The translations under genes and the position numbers were made by a program. From Acidobacteria bacterium AH-259-L09 (GTDB taxonomy: Bacteria; Acidobacteriota; UBA6911; RPQK01), in NCBI GenBank assembly GCA_027717875.1, contig JALLOL010000089.1, positions 1 to 9,033 of the forward strand: a stretch of 9,033 nucleotides of DNA, written 5' to 3'. The notes under the pieces were generated by a model that saw nothing but the letters and a program-made list of their open reading frames with translations, was not told the origin of the DNA and made no database searches. Shown piece after piece: positions 1 through 5,844 of this stretch. The number at the start of each line of letters is the position of its first letter. The first letter of the stretch is position 1.

Positions 1-190
1 TGTGAGAAATGCGGATAAAGCACCAAGGCCCCCATCTATCCTCACTATCTGCACCTTGTGAGCACAATAGCATGAAGGTGTCAATCAGTGTCAAGGGAGG
101 AAGAGACCTAGCCGACCTGACCTGAAACTTAACGTTTCTTCCTGAATGGTCCAGTTCTGCTGGTGGCGATACCAGCCCGCATTTCTCACA
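1..190. mobile_element. Candidate small element with 14-bp terminal inverted repeats (MITE-like or IS remnant)
   Basis: The stretch begins TGTGAGAAATGCGG (1-14) and ends with its exact reverse complement CCGCATTTCTCACA (177-190), so the two ends are perfect 14-bp inverted repeats around about 160 bp that encode no recognisable protein. A third copy of the end sequence starts at 200 and is followed by TTAAGCACA, close to the AAAGCACC that follows the first copy. This suggests a second, diverged element end beside it. The left end sits on the window edge, so target-site duplication and full length cannot be judged. The arrangement fits a non-autonomous transposable element or the tip of a larger IS, but the family is not recognised. 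Confidence 0.35.
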
Positions 191-214
191 CCGGCTCGGT
201 GTGAGAAATGCGGG
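176..214. repeat. Perfect inverted repeat, 17-bp arms with 5-nt loop
   Basis: CCCGCATTTCTCACACC (176-192) and GGTGTGAGAAATGCGGG (198-214) are exact reverse complements separated by GGCTC. The junction could be two element ends head to head, or a REP/BIME-like hairpin. There is no T-run after either arm, so it does not look like an intrinsic terminator. Confidence 0.8.
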
Positions 215-791
215 TTAAGCACATAGGTACATCGAACACAAAAAGCACAATTCCAATGGAGTCTGAGAAGGGCTTGCGGAGTCGAATATATGATCAATAA
301 AAAAAGTGTCCCAAGTGATATTCACAGAAGCCGCTCCTGCCGGCTTAAGGAACCCTCGCTCCCAGCTTAGTAAAAAACTGGTTTCTCTGTTCCCCAAGTA
401 AGCAACCGGCTTTTCTGGCCTCTCGGTTGAAAATCAACCAACAACCCAGACGCCCAATCACCTTTCCCGTTTTAACTCTTCTCTTGCGAGAATCTCACCA
501 AAACGGAAGTTCCCGGCCTGCGTCCGACGCTAAACTCTGCTTCCAGACTTTCCGAAGAAAACTGGTTTTCAGTTCACCACGGTAGAATCGATGCCGGCTT
601 ACCGAAGCAAACTGGCTCCGACCCTTCCCTTTGCTTCCTTCCTCGTTATCACAACCGAAGTCGGACAACGAATCTTGCGAAACTTCGGGTCGCCGCCTCA
701 GGGGTTCGACTTACTATGTTTACCCCTTGGGACAGTTGTGATTATATCGAATTCAGAAGTTGAAACAAGAAGAAAAAAGGGGGAAATTCAC

Positions 792-808
792 TGCACATTA
801 TATGTGCA
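792..808. promoter_or_regulatory. 17-bp perfect palindrome, possible operator
   Basis: TGCACATTATATGTGCA has perfect 7-bp arms (TGCACAT/ATGTGCA) around TAT. Dyads of this size are typical of sites for dimeric helix-turn-helix regulators. No gene starts close downstream on either strand, so any target is unknown. Confidence 0.25.
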
Positions 809-834
809 ATAAGCGGTTTATGGCCATGAAGGTG

Positions 835-889
835 CAATCCACATTCTTTAGCGAAAGAGGTTCACAAAATATCCACAGTTTTTTCCACA
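835..889 (+). other. Three DnaA-box-like 9-mers in the same orientation
   Basis: Compared with the DnaA consensus TTATCCACA, ATATCCACA (869-877) and TTTTCCACA (881-889) each differ at one position and CAATCCACA (835-843) differs at two. All three lie on the + strand within 55 bp of an AT-rich stretch. No dnaA, dnaN, parAB or gidA gene is visible nearby, so a replication origin is not supported. The motifs may be chance in AT-rich DNA. Confidence 0.15.
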
Positions 890-1011
890 CGCGGCTAACA
901 AACTTTTTCTCGGCCCCCAAAAGCGTGTCTTTCCAATCACGATTTTGATCGATTTAGTCGATCTCCTCATCTATTTTTTCCTCTCGCAGATGGGCTTTTC
1001 CGGCGCACCGT

Positions 1012-1055
1012 CGAAGGGACGAGCCAGTGGCTCCGAAGGGGTGAGCCGCTGGCTC
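1012..1055. repeat. Two tandem 22-bp units, each carrying a GAGCC-N3-GGCTC palindrome
   Basis: Unit 1 (1012-1033) and unit 2 (1034-1055) match at 18 of 22 positions. Each ends in a dyad: GAGCCAGTGGCTC (1021-1033) and GAGCCGCTGGCTC (1043-1055). The second extends to GGTGAGCCGCTGGCTCACC at 1040-1058, with 8-bp arms. The 22-bp period equals about two helical turns, so bound proteins would lie on one face of the DNA. The sequence would fit tandem operator half-complexes or a short repeat duplication. No T-run follows, so a terminator is unlikely. Confidence 0.4.
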
Positions 1056-1161
1056 ACCTGAACCAAACACGCGGCCAGAACACTTCGGGCGGGCCCGTGA
1101 CCCACCCCCCTACCATTGTGTAACACACTTGTCCCAAAACTTCTGAATCGGTACCGAACTT

Positions 1162-1192
1162 TTGATATGATGTGGACATTCAAACGTATGAT
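1162..1192 (+). promoter_or_regulatory. Possible promoter of the tetR remnant
   Basis: TTGATA (1162-1167) and TATGAT (1187-1192) resemble sigma70 -35 and -10 hexamers, with a slightly long 19-bp spacer. The -10 element abuts the palindrome at 1193-1208, the expected layout for an autorepressed TetR gene. This is pattern matching only. Confidence 0.3.
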
Positions 1193-1208
1193 TAAAACAG
1201 TCGTTTTA
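1193..1208. promoter_or_regulatory. TetR-type operator palindrome upstream of the tetR remnant
   Basis: TAAAACAGTCGTTTTA has perfect 6-bp arms (TAAAAC/GTTTTA) around AGTC. It ends two bases before the remnant ATG at 1211 and follows directly on a candidate -10 element. TetR-family repressors commonly bind short dyads at their own promoters, so this is probably the ancestral autoregulatory site. The assignment is inferred from position and symmetry. Confidence 0.4.
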
Positions 1209-1210
1209 GC

Positions 1211-1323
1211 ATGAACGAGACCAAACAGCTGCCACTAAGCTCTTTGCCCAGGAGGGACTGGAAGGGGTCTCGATTCGCCAAATCAGTCAAAAGGCCGGAG
1301 TGAATCTGGCTGCCATTAATTAA
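1211..1323 (+). pseudogene. TetR/AcrR-family repressor remnant (N-terminal HTH only)
   Basis: Reading in the frame of codon 1228-1230, the sequence gives AATKLFAQEGLEGVSIRQ followed by ISQKAGVNLAAIN and then TAA at 1321-1323. This is the classic TetR/AcrR DNA-binding helix-turn-helix; in intact members the next residues are usually YHF. The likely original start is ATG 1211 (MNET), but it lies in a different frame from the HTH. The distance from Met to the AAT motif is also several residues shorter than usual, so a small deletion shifted the frame. None of the ligand-binding C-terminal domain (normally about 140 residues) is found in any frame before the next gene, so the gene is truncated as well as frameshifted. 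It sits directly upstream of a TolC-family gene and behind an operator-like palindrome, the usual layout of a repressor-controlled efflux operon. The NLAAIN wording resembles CecR-like (DUF1956) members, but that subgrouping is tentative. Confidence 0.75.
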
Positions 1324-1409
1324 GCATGGCTACCCAACATTAAGGCAATAATCGGTTAACGTTTTTTGTCAAGGTTTGAGGTTCCGAAACCGAAGCTCGT
1401 CGCCCGAAA

Positions 1410-1415
1410 GGGAGG
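1410..1415 (+). promoter_or_regulatory. Ribosome binding site of the TolC-family gene
   Basis: GGGAGG lies 5 nt before ATG 1421. It supports that start over the upstream in-frame TTG at 1376, whose use would add 15 polar residues ahead of the signal peptide. Confidence 0.75.
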
Positions 1416-1420
1416 TCCAC

Positions 1421-3097
1421 ATGAATAAGTTGCTGTTCGCTCGTTTTCCTGTAACTGTCTTTTGCGGTTTTGCTCTTTGGTCCTTTTGCTCTTCTGCGAT
1501 TTATGCACAGGGTAATCCTTTCTCCAAGTACTATCGTGATCAGAAAATACGATCGGTGAGGGTCGGTCGCACTGAGATTCCGGGATCGAAGCAGGCTGGG
1601 AAGGTTTACCTCACACAAGAGGACGTCATTACCATGGCTTTGCGCCAGAATCTCGACGTCAACGTAGAACGCCACAATTATCTTTTTGATTCATGGACGA
1701 TCGAGAGGCAAAAAGGAGTCTACGACCCTGCAACCACTTTTGGCTTCAACTGGGATCGAGCGAAGACCCCGACGGCCAGCGTCTTGGCAGGGGGGGACAG
1801 CATCACCAATATCGTCACCTCCTATGCGTCCAGCTACCGTCAGAATTTTTCAACCGGCACGTCCCTTGAACTCAACTTTTCCGGCATTAGAAATCGCTCG
1901 ACGAGCTTTTTCTCCAGCTTGGTACCGGCCATCAACACCAGCTTCGAGTTCCTATTCCGGCAAAACCTGCTGGAAGGTTTTGGCCGCATTGCCCCCGATT
2001 ACGAAATTGAAATCTCTCGCAACAATCTGGACATCAGCGAGCAGGAGTTTAAACGCCGTGCCCACGAGATCATTCTTCAGGTCCTTGATCAGTACTGGGA
2101 GCTGCAGTTCGCCCTGCAAGACATCAAGGTCAAGGACAAGTCACTGCAGCTGGCCGCTACCGTGCTGGAGCAGAACAAGGCCCGATACGAAGTGGGGACT
2201 GCAGCCCGTCTGGAAGTTATTCAGGCAGAAGCAGAAGCAGCCTCGCGGCGTGAAGAACTGATCCGCTCCCAATTCGGTTATCGCCGTATTCAGGACCAAC
2301 TGGTGAAGCTCATCACCAACTACCAGGATCCTCGAGAGTTTCCTGGAGAAATTGCTTCTTCCACTCAGGTCTACACTCCGCAGCAAGTCTCTGAATCCTT
2401 CGATACCCTGCAAGCCATGGCACTTGAAATGCACCCCGAAATTCAGCAGGCTGACCTGGACATTCTCAATCAGAAGATCAACCTGGATCTTTCGCGCAAC
2501 CGCTTGCGACCCACTCTGGACCTAGTGGCCGGTTACCAGCAGTTCGGCCTGGGAGGACGTCGGGTGGTCCTTGACGGGGTTTTTACCCCCAACGTCCGGA
2601 TCGTCGACGTGATCCCGGGAGGCTTGCAGGATTCATTCGCTCAGTTATTCAATGCCGATTTCTACGGCTATGTCCTGGGGTTGAACCTGCAATTGCCGAT
2701 TTTCAACACTGAAGCCCGTGCAGAGAACGCCCAGGCTCAGATTGCCTTGGAGCGGGCACAGCTTCGGCAGGAGAGTGTAAAGCAGGCTATTTCCTTAGAG
2801 ATCCGCGACGCTCTCACTCAGATCGAGATGAATCAGGCACGCCTGCAGGCAGCCGAAGCGGCGGTACGGTTTGGTCGCGAACGGCTCGAAGGTGAGGAGG
2901 TCAGGTTCGACGTGGGGATGGGAACCACCCGAGAACTCATCGAGGCGCAGCGCGATCTCCTGGAAGCTGAATCAGTTCTTTTGAGAGCCCAGATTGACCT
3001 TATCAAAAGCCACAATTTGCTCGATCAGGTATTGGGGAGGACGTTCGATCGTTACAACATCCGTCTGGCCGACGCCCTTCAGACCAACGTGAGATAG
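1421..3097 (+). CDS. TolC-family outer membrane efflux protein
   Basis: Predicted 558-aa outer-membrane channel of the TolC/OEP family, which exports substrates across the outer membrane with an inner-membrane pump (RND, ABC or MFS) and a periplasmic adaptor. Residues 1-30 form a signal peptide: MNKLLF, a hydrophobic core, then an SSAIYAQ-like cleavage region. The mature protein has the twofold OEP repeat. The family motif appears as ARYEVGTAARLEVIQAEAEA around residues 255-275 and again as DVGMGTTRELIEAQRDLLEA around 497-515, each in long heptad-rich helices. The LTQEDVITMALRQNLDV entry helix lies near residue 70. It is longer than E. coli TolC (493 aa), mainly through an N-terminal extension and a middle insert. 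ATG 1421 is chosen for its ribosome binding site and because the signal peptide begins there. No adaptor or pump gene accompanies it, so its partner must be elsewhere. The decayed TetR gene upstream suggests former repressor control. Family is confident; substrate is unknown. Confidence 0.93.
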   Translation: MNKLLFARFPVTVFCGFALWSFCSSAIYAQGNPFSKYYRDQKIRSVRVGRTEIPGSKQAGKVYLTQEDVITMALRQNLDVNVERHNYLFDSWTIERQKGVYDPATTFGFNWDRAKTPTASVLAGGDSITNIVTSYASSYRQNFSTGTSLELNFSGIRNRSTSFFSSLVPAINTSFEFLFRQNLLEGFGRIAPDYEIEISRNNLDISEQEFKRRAHEIILQVLDQYWELQFALQDIKVKDKSLQLAATVLEQNKARYEVGTAARLEVIQAEAEAASRREELIRSQFGYRRIQDQLVKLITNYQDPREFPGEIASSTQVYTPQQVSESFDTLQAMALEMHPEIQQADLDILNQKINLDLSRNRLRPTLDLVAGYQQFGLGGRRVVLDGVFTPNVRIVDVIPGGLQDSFAQLFNADFYGYVLGLNLQLPIFNTEARAENAQAQIALERAQLRQESVKQAISLEIRDALTQIEMNQARLQAAEAAVRFGRERLEGEEVRFDVGMGTTRELIEAQRDLLEAESVLLRAQIDLIKSHNLLDQVLGRTFDRYNIRLADALQTNVR

Positions 3098-3124
3098 GCA
3101 CGAGGTTTTTGAGTTTTTGGTTCT

Positions 3125-3189
3125 GAGTTTCGAGTTCTGAGTTTTGAGTCTAGAGATTCAAAAAACTCAGAACTCAGAACTCAAAACTC
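3125..3189. repeat. Long near-perfect hairpin made of GAGTTCTGAG-type simple repeats
   Basis: The left arm (3125-3148) and right arm (3166-3189) are 24 nt each and complementary at 22 of 24 positions, around a 17-nt loop. Both are built from units such as GAGTTCTGAGTTTT (3132-3145). The same units form the direct-repeat array at 5724-5790, so this is an intergenic repeat family. In RNA the hairpin could slow 3' decay of the upstream mRNA or attenuate read-through. It lacks the U-tail of an intrinsic terminator. Confidence 0.75.
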
Positions 3190-3250
3190 CAGTGCAGCTC
3201 AGCTGGATTTCTCATGGCGCTTCGGCCAGAATGGGAACCACAAACGGTAG

Positions 3251-3256
3251 AGGAGG
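3251..3256 (+). promoter_or_regulatory. Ribosome binding site deciding a GTG start
   Basis: A perfect AGGAGG lies 4 nt before GTG 3261. It places the start just ahead of the Rossmann motif and rules out the far upstream TTG that lies inside the repeat. Confidence 0.8.
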
Positions 3257-3260
3257 AATC

Positions 3261-4301
3261 GTGAGCGACCTTAATGTCGGTATCGTCGGTCTGGGTTGGG
3301 TGGCCCGGGCCCACATCCAAACATTCAAATCGGTGGAGGGTGCAAACGTAACCGCGGTGTGTTCACGCCGTGAACTTGACGAGTCAGAGTTGGAGAAAAC
3401 CTATGGTGTCCCGCTGAAAGCCTATCGCAGCTTCCAGACAATGCTGGCTGATGCCAACATCGATGTCATTGACATCTGCACTCCTCATCCTCTTCATGCT
3501 GAACAAGCGATTGCTGCTGCAAAGGCGGGTAAGCACCTCCTTATCGAGAAACCCATATGTCTGACTTTCGAGGATGCCACGGCAGTGCGCCAGGCCATCC
3601 AGGAGGGGGAAGTCAATGTCTGTGTCTGTTTCGAGTGTCGCTTCAGCCAACATTTCAGTCTGATCCGTTCTTGCATTGATGAAGGATTACTGGGGGACCT
3701 TCACTATGCAGAGGTCGACTATTACCACGGCATAGGGCCCTGGTACGGTCAGTTCGAGTGGAATGTCAAAAGAGATTTTGGAGGCAGCAGCCTTTTGACT
3801 GCCGGCTGCCATGCACTCGATGGCTTGCTCTTTTTCATGGATGGCCAGGTGGAGGAGGTCACGAGCTACACTAATCGCTCAAAGAGCCCGATCTTCGCAC
3901 CGTACGAGTACGACACGACTTCGGTCACCCTTTTGAAGTTTAAGGATGGAAGACTCGGCAAAGTCGTTTCCGTGGTGGATTGCTTACAGCCTTACTACTT
4001 TCACATCCACCTGGTCGGGAGCCACGGGAGCCTGCTCGACAACCGGATCTACAGCCACAAGCTAAAGGGAATGGACAAGGGCCACTGGAGTGTACTGGAG
4101 ACTGCCCTGATCGACTCCGGAGATGTAAAGGATCACCCCTATATGCCCCAGTTTCAGGCCTTTGTCGACGCCATCGGCAAAGCAGAGGCCATGCCTCTCA
4201 CCGACTTCGAAACAGCCTTCGAGACTCACCGAGTGATATTCGCCGCCGACCGCTCGGCCCAAGAGTTGCGGCCAGTTAAGCTATCCGAGTTTGAACATTA
4301 A
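3261..4301 (+). CDS. Gfo/Idh/MocA-family NAD(P)-dependent oxidoreductase
   Basis: A 346-aa protein of the Gfo/Idh/MocA family, cytosolic enzymes that oxidise or reduce sugars, inositols and similar polyols with NAD(P). The N-terminal Rossmann fold opens with [13 protein letters not shown], whose G10-x-G12 glycine motif binds the dinucleotide. The family's EKP motif appears as LIEKPI with E96-K97-P98; the lysine is the usual catalytic or substrate-orienting residue. The C-terminal alpha/beta domain contains [15 protein letters not shown], with H184 and D187 at the position of the family's HxxD motif. Length is normal for the family. GTG 3261 is chosen for its perfect AGGAGG. fumC follows after 25 bp with its own ribosome binding site, so the two are probably co-transcribed. 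Nothing in the neighbourhood (no sugar transporter, isomerase or kinase) points to a substrate, so naming a specific dehydrogenase would be guesswork. Confidence 0.9.
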   Translation: MSDLNVGIVGLGWVARAHIQTFKSVEGANVTAVCSRRELDESELEKTYGVPLKAYRSFQTMLADANIDVIDICTPHPLHAEQAIAAAKAGKHLLIEKPICLTFEDATAVRQAIQEGEVNVCVCFECRFSQHFSLIRSCIDEGLLGDLHYAEVDYYHGIGPWYGQFEWNVKRDFGGSSLLTAGCHALDGLLFFMDGQVEEVTSYTNRSKSPIFAPYEYDTTSVTLLKFKDGRLGKVVSVVDCLQPYYFHIHLVGSHGSLLDNRIYSHKLKGMDKGHWSVLETALIDSGDVKDHPYMPQFQAFVDAIGKAEAMPLTDFETAFETHRVIFAADRSAQELRPVKLSEFEH

Positions 4302-4316
4302 ACCACCAGAATCAAC

Positions 4317-4321
4317 GGAGG
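4317..4321 (+). promoter_or_regulatory. Ribosome binding site of fumC
   Basis: GGAGG lies 5 nt before ATG 4327. This start is preferred over the in-frame TTG at 4291, which overlaps the end of the oxidoreductase gene and would add 12 residues absent from FumC. Confidence 0.75.
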
Positions 4322-4326
4322 AAACG

Positions 4327-5718
4327 ATGACCGAATACAGGATCGAGAAAGACTCGATGGGGGAGATGCGGGTTCCGGCCACTAGTTACTACGGTGCGCA
4401 GACACAGCGCGCCGTGCTGAACTTTCCCATTAGTGATCTGCTCTTTCCCCGTCCATTCATTGGCGCCCTGGGCCTGATCAAAAAAGCGGCCGCTGAGACA
4501 AATCACGATTTGGGGTTGCTGGACAAGGGGATTGCTCTGGCCATCGCCCAGGCCGCCGACGAGGTGATTGAGGGCAAACTTGATGACCAGTTTGTGGTAG
4601 GCATCTTCCAGACCGGCTCCGGCACTTCCACCAATATGAACGCTAACGAGGTCATCGCCAATCGAGCCATTGAGATTCGGGGTGGAAAAATTGGCAGCCG
4701 GGACGTGCATCCCAACGATCACGTCAACATGTGCCAGTCGAGCAATGATGTGATTCCCACAGCCATTCACGTCTCGGCCCTGCAAGAGATCGACAAAAAA
4801 CTGGTCCCGGCTCTCAAGCGGCTGAATGAGTCATTGGAGAAGAAGGCTGGAGAATTTGACGACGTGGTGAAAATTGCTCGCACTCACTTGCAGGACGCAG
4901 TCCCCATCCGCCTGGGGCAGGAGTTCTCGGCTTACGCCTCCATGATGGAGCACGCCACCACAAGGATGGAGTCGGTGCATTTGCACCTCTCGGAACTGGC
5001 CATTGGGGGCACCGCTGTGGGAACCGGGCTTAATTGCCATCCGCAATTCCCCGCTCGGGTCGTGGAGAAGCTCTCAAATTGGACTGGAGTTCCCTTTCGC
5101 GAGGCCACAAATAAATTTGAGGCGTTGGCCGGCAAAGATGCTGCGGTTGAAACCAGCAGCATGCTTAAAACTATTGCCTGCAGCTTGATGAAGATCTCTA
5201 ATGACCTGCGCTGGCTGGGCTCCGGACCGCGCTGCGGCATCGGAGAACTTCTTCTACCTCCCACTCAGCCGGGAAGCTCCATCATGCCCGGCAAGGTGAA
5301 CCCGGTAATTCCGGAAGCAGTCACCATGATTGCAGCTCAGGTGATGGGCAACGACATGACCATTTCCATCGGAGGTCAATCGGGCAACTTCGAGCTAAAC
5401 GTAATGATGCCCGTCATTGCCCACAATCTACTGCAGTCGATCCACCTGATGAGCAGCGGCTGCAATGTCTTGGCAGAGAAGTGCGTGGATGGCCTGATAG
5501 CCAATCGGGAACGCTGCCAGGAGATGGTGGAGCGTTCCCTGGCCTTGGTAACCTCCTTGGCCCCTAGAATCGGATACGACAAAGCGGCTGACATCGCCAA
5601 GGAGGCTTACCAGACCGGCCGCAGCATTCGTCAACTGACCCTGGAAAAGAAAGTCTTACCCAAGGAAGAACTAGAGCAAATCCTCGACCCGCTGTCGATG
5701 ACTGAGTTGAGCGGTTGA
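4327..5718 (+). CDS. fumC: Fumarate hydratase class II
   Basis: A 463-aa class II fumarase, the iron-independent homotetrameric enzyme that interconverts fumarate and L-malate in the cytosolic TCA cycle. It belongs to the fumarase/aspartase superfamily. The three active-site regions are intact: GSGTSTNMN at 97-105 including T100, the HPNDHVN and SSND segments with S138-S139-N140-D141, THLQDA with H187, and the signature GSSIMPGKVNP containing S317-S318. These numbers nearly match E. coli FumC (T100, H188, S318; 467 aa). FQTGSGTSTNMN and QSSNDVIPTAIH, rather than the aspartase versions (GAGVSVNMN, QSTNDAYPT), favour fumarase over AspA. The C-terminus keeps the LVTSLAPRIGYDKAADIAKEA segment. 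It follows the oxidoreductase by 25 bp, probably in one transcript; the functional link is not evident. Nothing appears missing or broken. Confidence 0.97.
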   Translation: MTEYRIEKDSMGEMRVPATSYYGAQTQRAVLNFPISDLLFPRPFIGALGLIKKAAAETNHDLGLLDKGIALAIAQAADEVIEGKLDDQFVVGIFQTGSGTSTNMNANEVIANRAIEIRGGKIGSRDVHPNDHVNMCQSSNDVIPTAIHVSALQEIDKKLVPALKRLNESLEKKAGEFDDVVKIARTHLQDAVPIRLGQEFSAYASMMEHATTRMESVHLHLSELAIGGTAVGTGLNCHPQFPARVVEKLSNWTGVPFREATNKFEALAGKDAAVETSSMLKTIACSLMKISNDLRWLGSGPRCGIGELLLPPTQPGSSIMPGKVNPVIPEAVTMIAAQVMGNDMTISIGGQSGNFELNVMMPVIAHNLLQSIHLMSSGCNVLAEKCVDGLIANRERCQEMVERSLALVTSLAPRIGYDKAADIAKEAYQTGRSIRQLTLEKKVLPKEELEQILDPLSMTELSG

Positions 5719-5838
5719 GCTTTGAGTTCTGAGTTTTGAGTTCTGAGTTTCGAGTCTGAGTTTTGAGTCTGAGTTTTGAGTCTGAGTTTTGAGTTGAGTC
5801 TCAGGAAGGAAGGCCTTGCTGATTATCGGAAGAGGAAA
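5719..5838. other. Intergenic gap between fumC and the peptidase
   Basis: About 120 bp, most of it the tandem array at 5724-5790, followed by TTGAGTCTCAGG and the ribosome binding site region. The peptidase frame stays open upstream through the array to a TTG at 5776; the extension is low-complexity repeat translation and precedes a clear lipoprotein signal, so it is not taken as coding. No terminator with a T-run was seen after fumC. Confidence 0.5.
5724..5790 (+). repeat. Tandem array of 14-bp and 13-bp GAGT-rich units
   Basis: Two 14-bp units, GAGTTCTGAGTTTT (5724-5737) and GAGTTCTGAGTTTC (5738-5751), are followed by three identical 13-bp units GAGTCTGAGTTTT (5752-5764, 5765-5777, 5778-5790). 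The 14-bp unit also occurs at 3132-3145 in the gap before the oxidoreductase. Unlike that locus, this one has no inverted arm. Identical 13-bp copies suggest recent slippage or unequal exchange, so copy number may differ between strains. Confidence 0.9.
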
Positions 5839-5844
5839 ATGACC

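Larger units (their letters stand above)
1..1190. other. Gene-free region with several repeat and palindrome structures
   Basis: About 1.2 kb with no convincing protein-coding gene. The open frames are short (74 codons or fewer), lack good ribosome binding sites and show no family resemblance in their translations. I saw no tRNA, rRNA or CRISPR pattern. The region does hold inverted repeats at 1-190 and 176-214, a palindrome at 792-808, DnaA-box-like motifs at 835-889 and a tandem pair of palindromes at 1012-1055, each listed separately. It may be a graveyard of decayed mobile DNA next to a decayed regulator. That reading is inference, and a structured RNA or a diverged small gene cannot be excluded by eye. 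Confidence 0.6.
3098..3260. other. Intergenic gap between the TolC-family gene and the oxidoreductase
   Basis: A 163-bp gap dominated by the simple-sequence repeat and hairpin at 3125-3189. The oxidoreductase frame stays open upstream to a TTG at 3144 inside the repeat, but the translated extension has no resemblance to the family. No clear promoter or T-tailed terminator was seen. Confidence 0.5.

Noticed and set aside
591..948. Two plus-strand open frames of 62-73 codons in the gene-free region
   Set aside because: Weak starts, no family resemblance and low-complexity translation; not supported as genes.
1040..1058. Rho-independent terminator at GGTGAGCCGCTGGCTCACC
   Set aside because: The dyad is perfect but is followed by TGAACCAAACAC rather than a T-tract, and no gene ends upstream.
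1..1190. Replication origin in the gene-free region
   Set aside because: Only a few imperfect DnaA-like motifs and no origin-associated genes; evidence too thin to call.
1340..1675. 111-codon minus-strand open frame across the start of the TolC gene
   Set aside because: It overlaps the signal-peptide region of a convincing gene antisense, and its translation resembles no family; treated as a shadow frame.
3125..3189. Intrinsic terminator after the TolC gene
   Set aside because: The stem is AT-rich simple repeat and no run of T follows it, so it was recorded as a repeat hairpin instead.
4312..4785. 157-codon minus-strand open frame inside fumC
   Set aside because: Antisense to conserved fumarase motifs with no ribosome binding site or recognisable product.
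5724..5790. CRISPR array
   Set aside because: Units are 13-14 bp, directly abutting and without unique spacers, and no cas gene is present.
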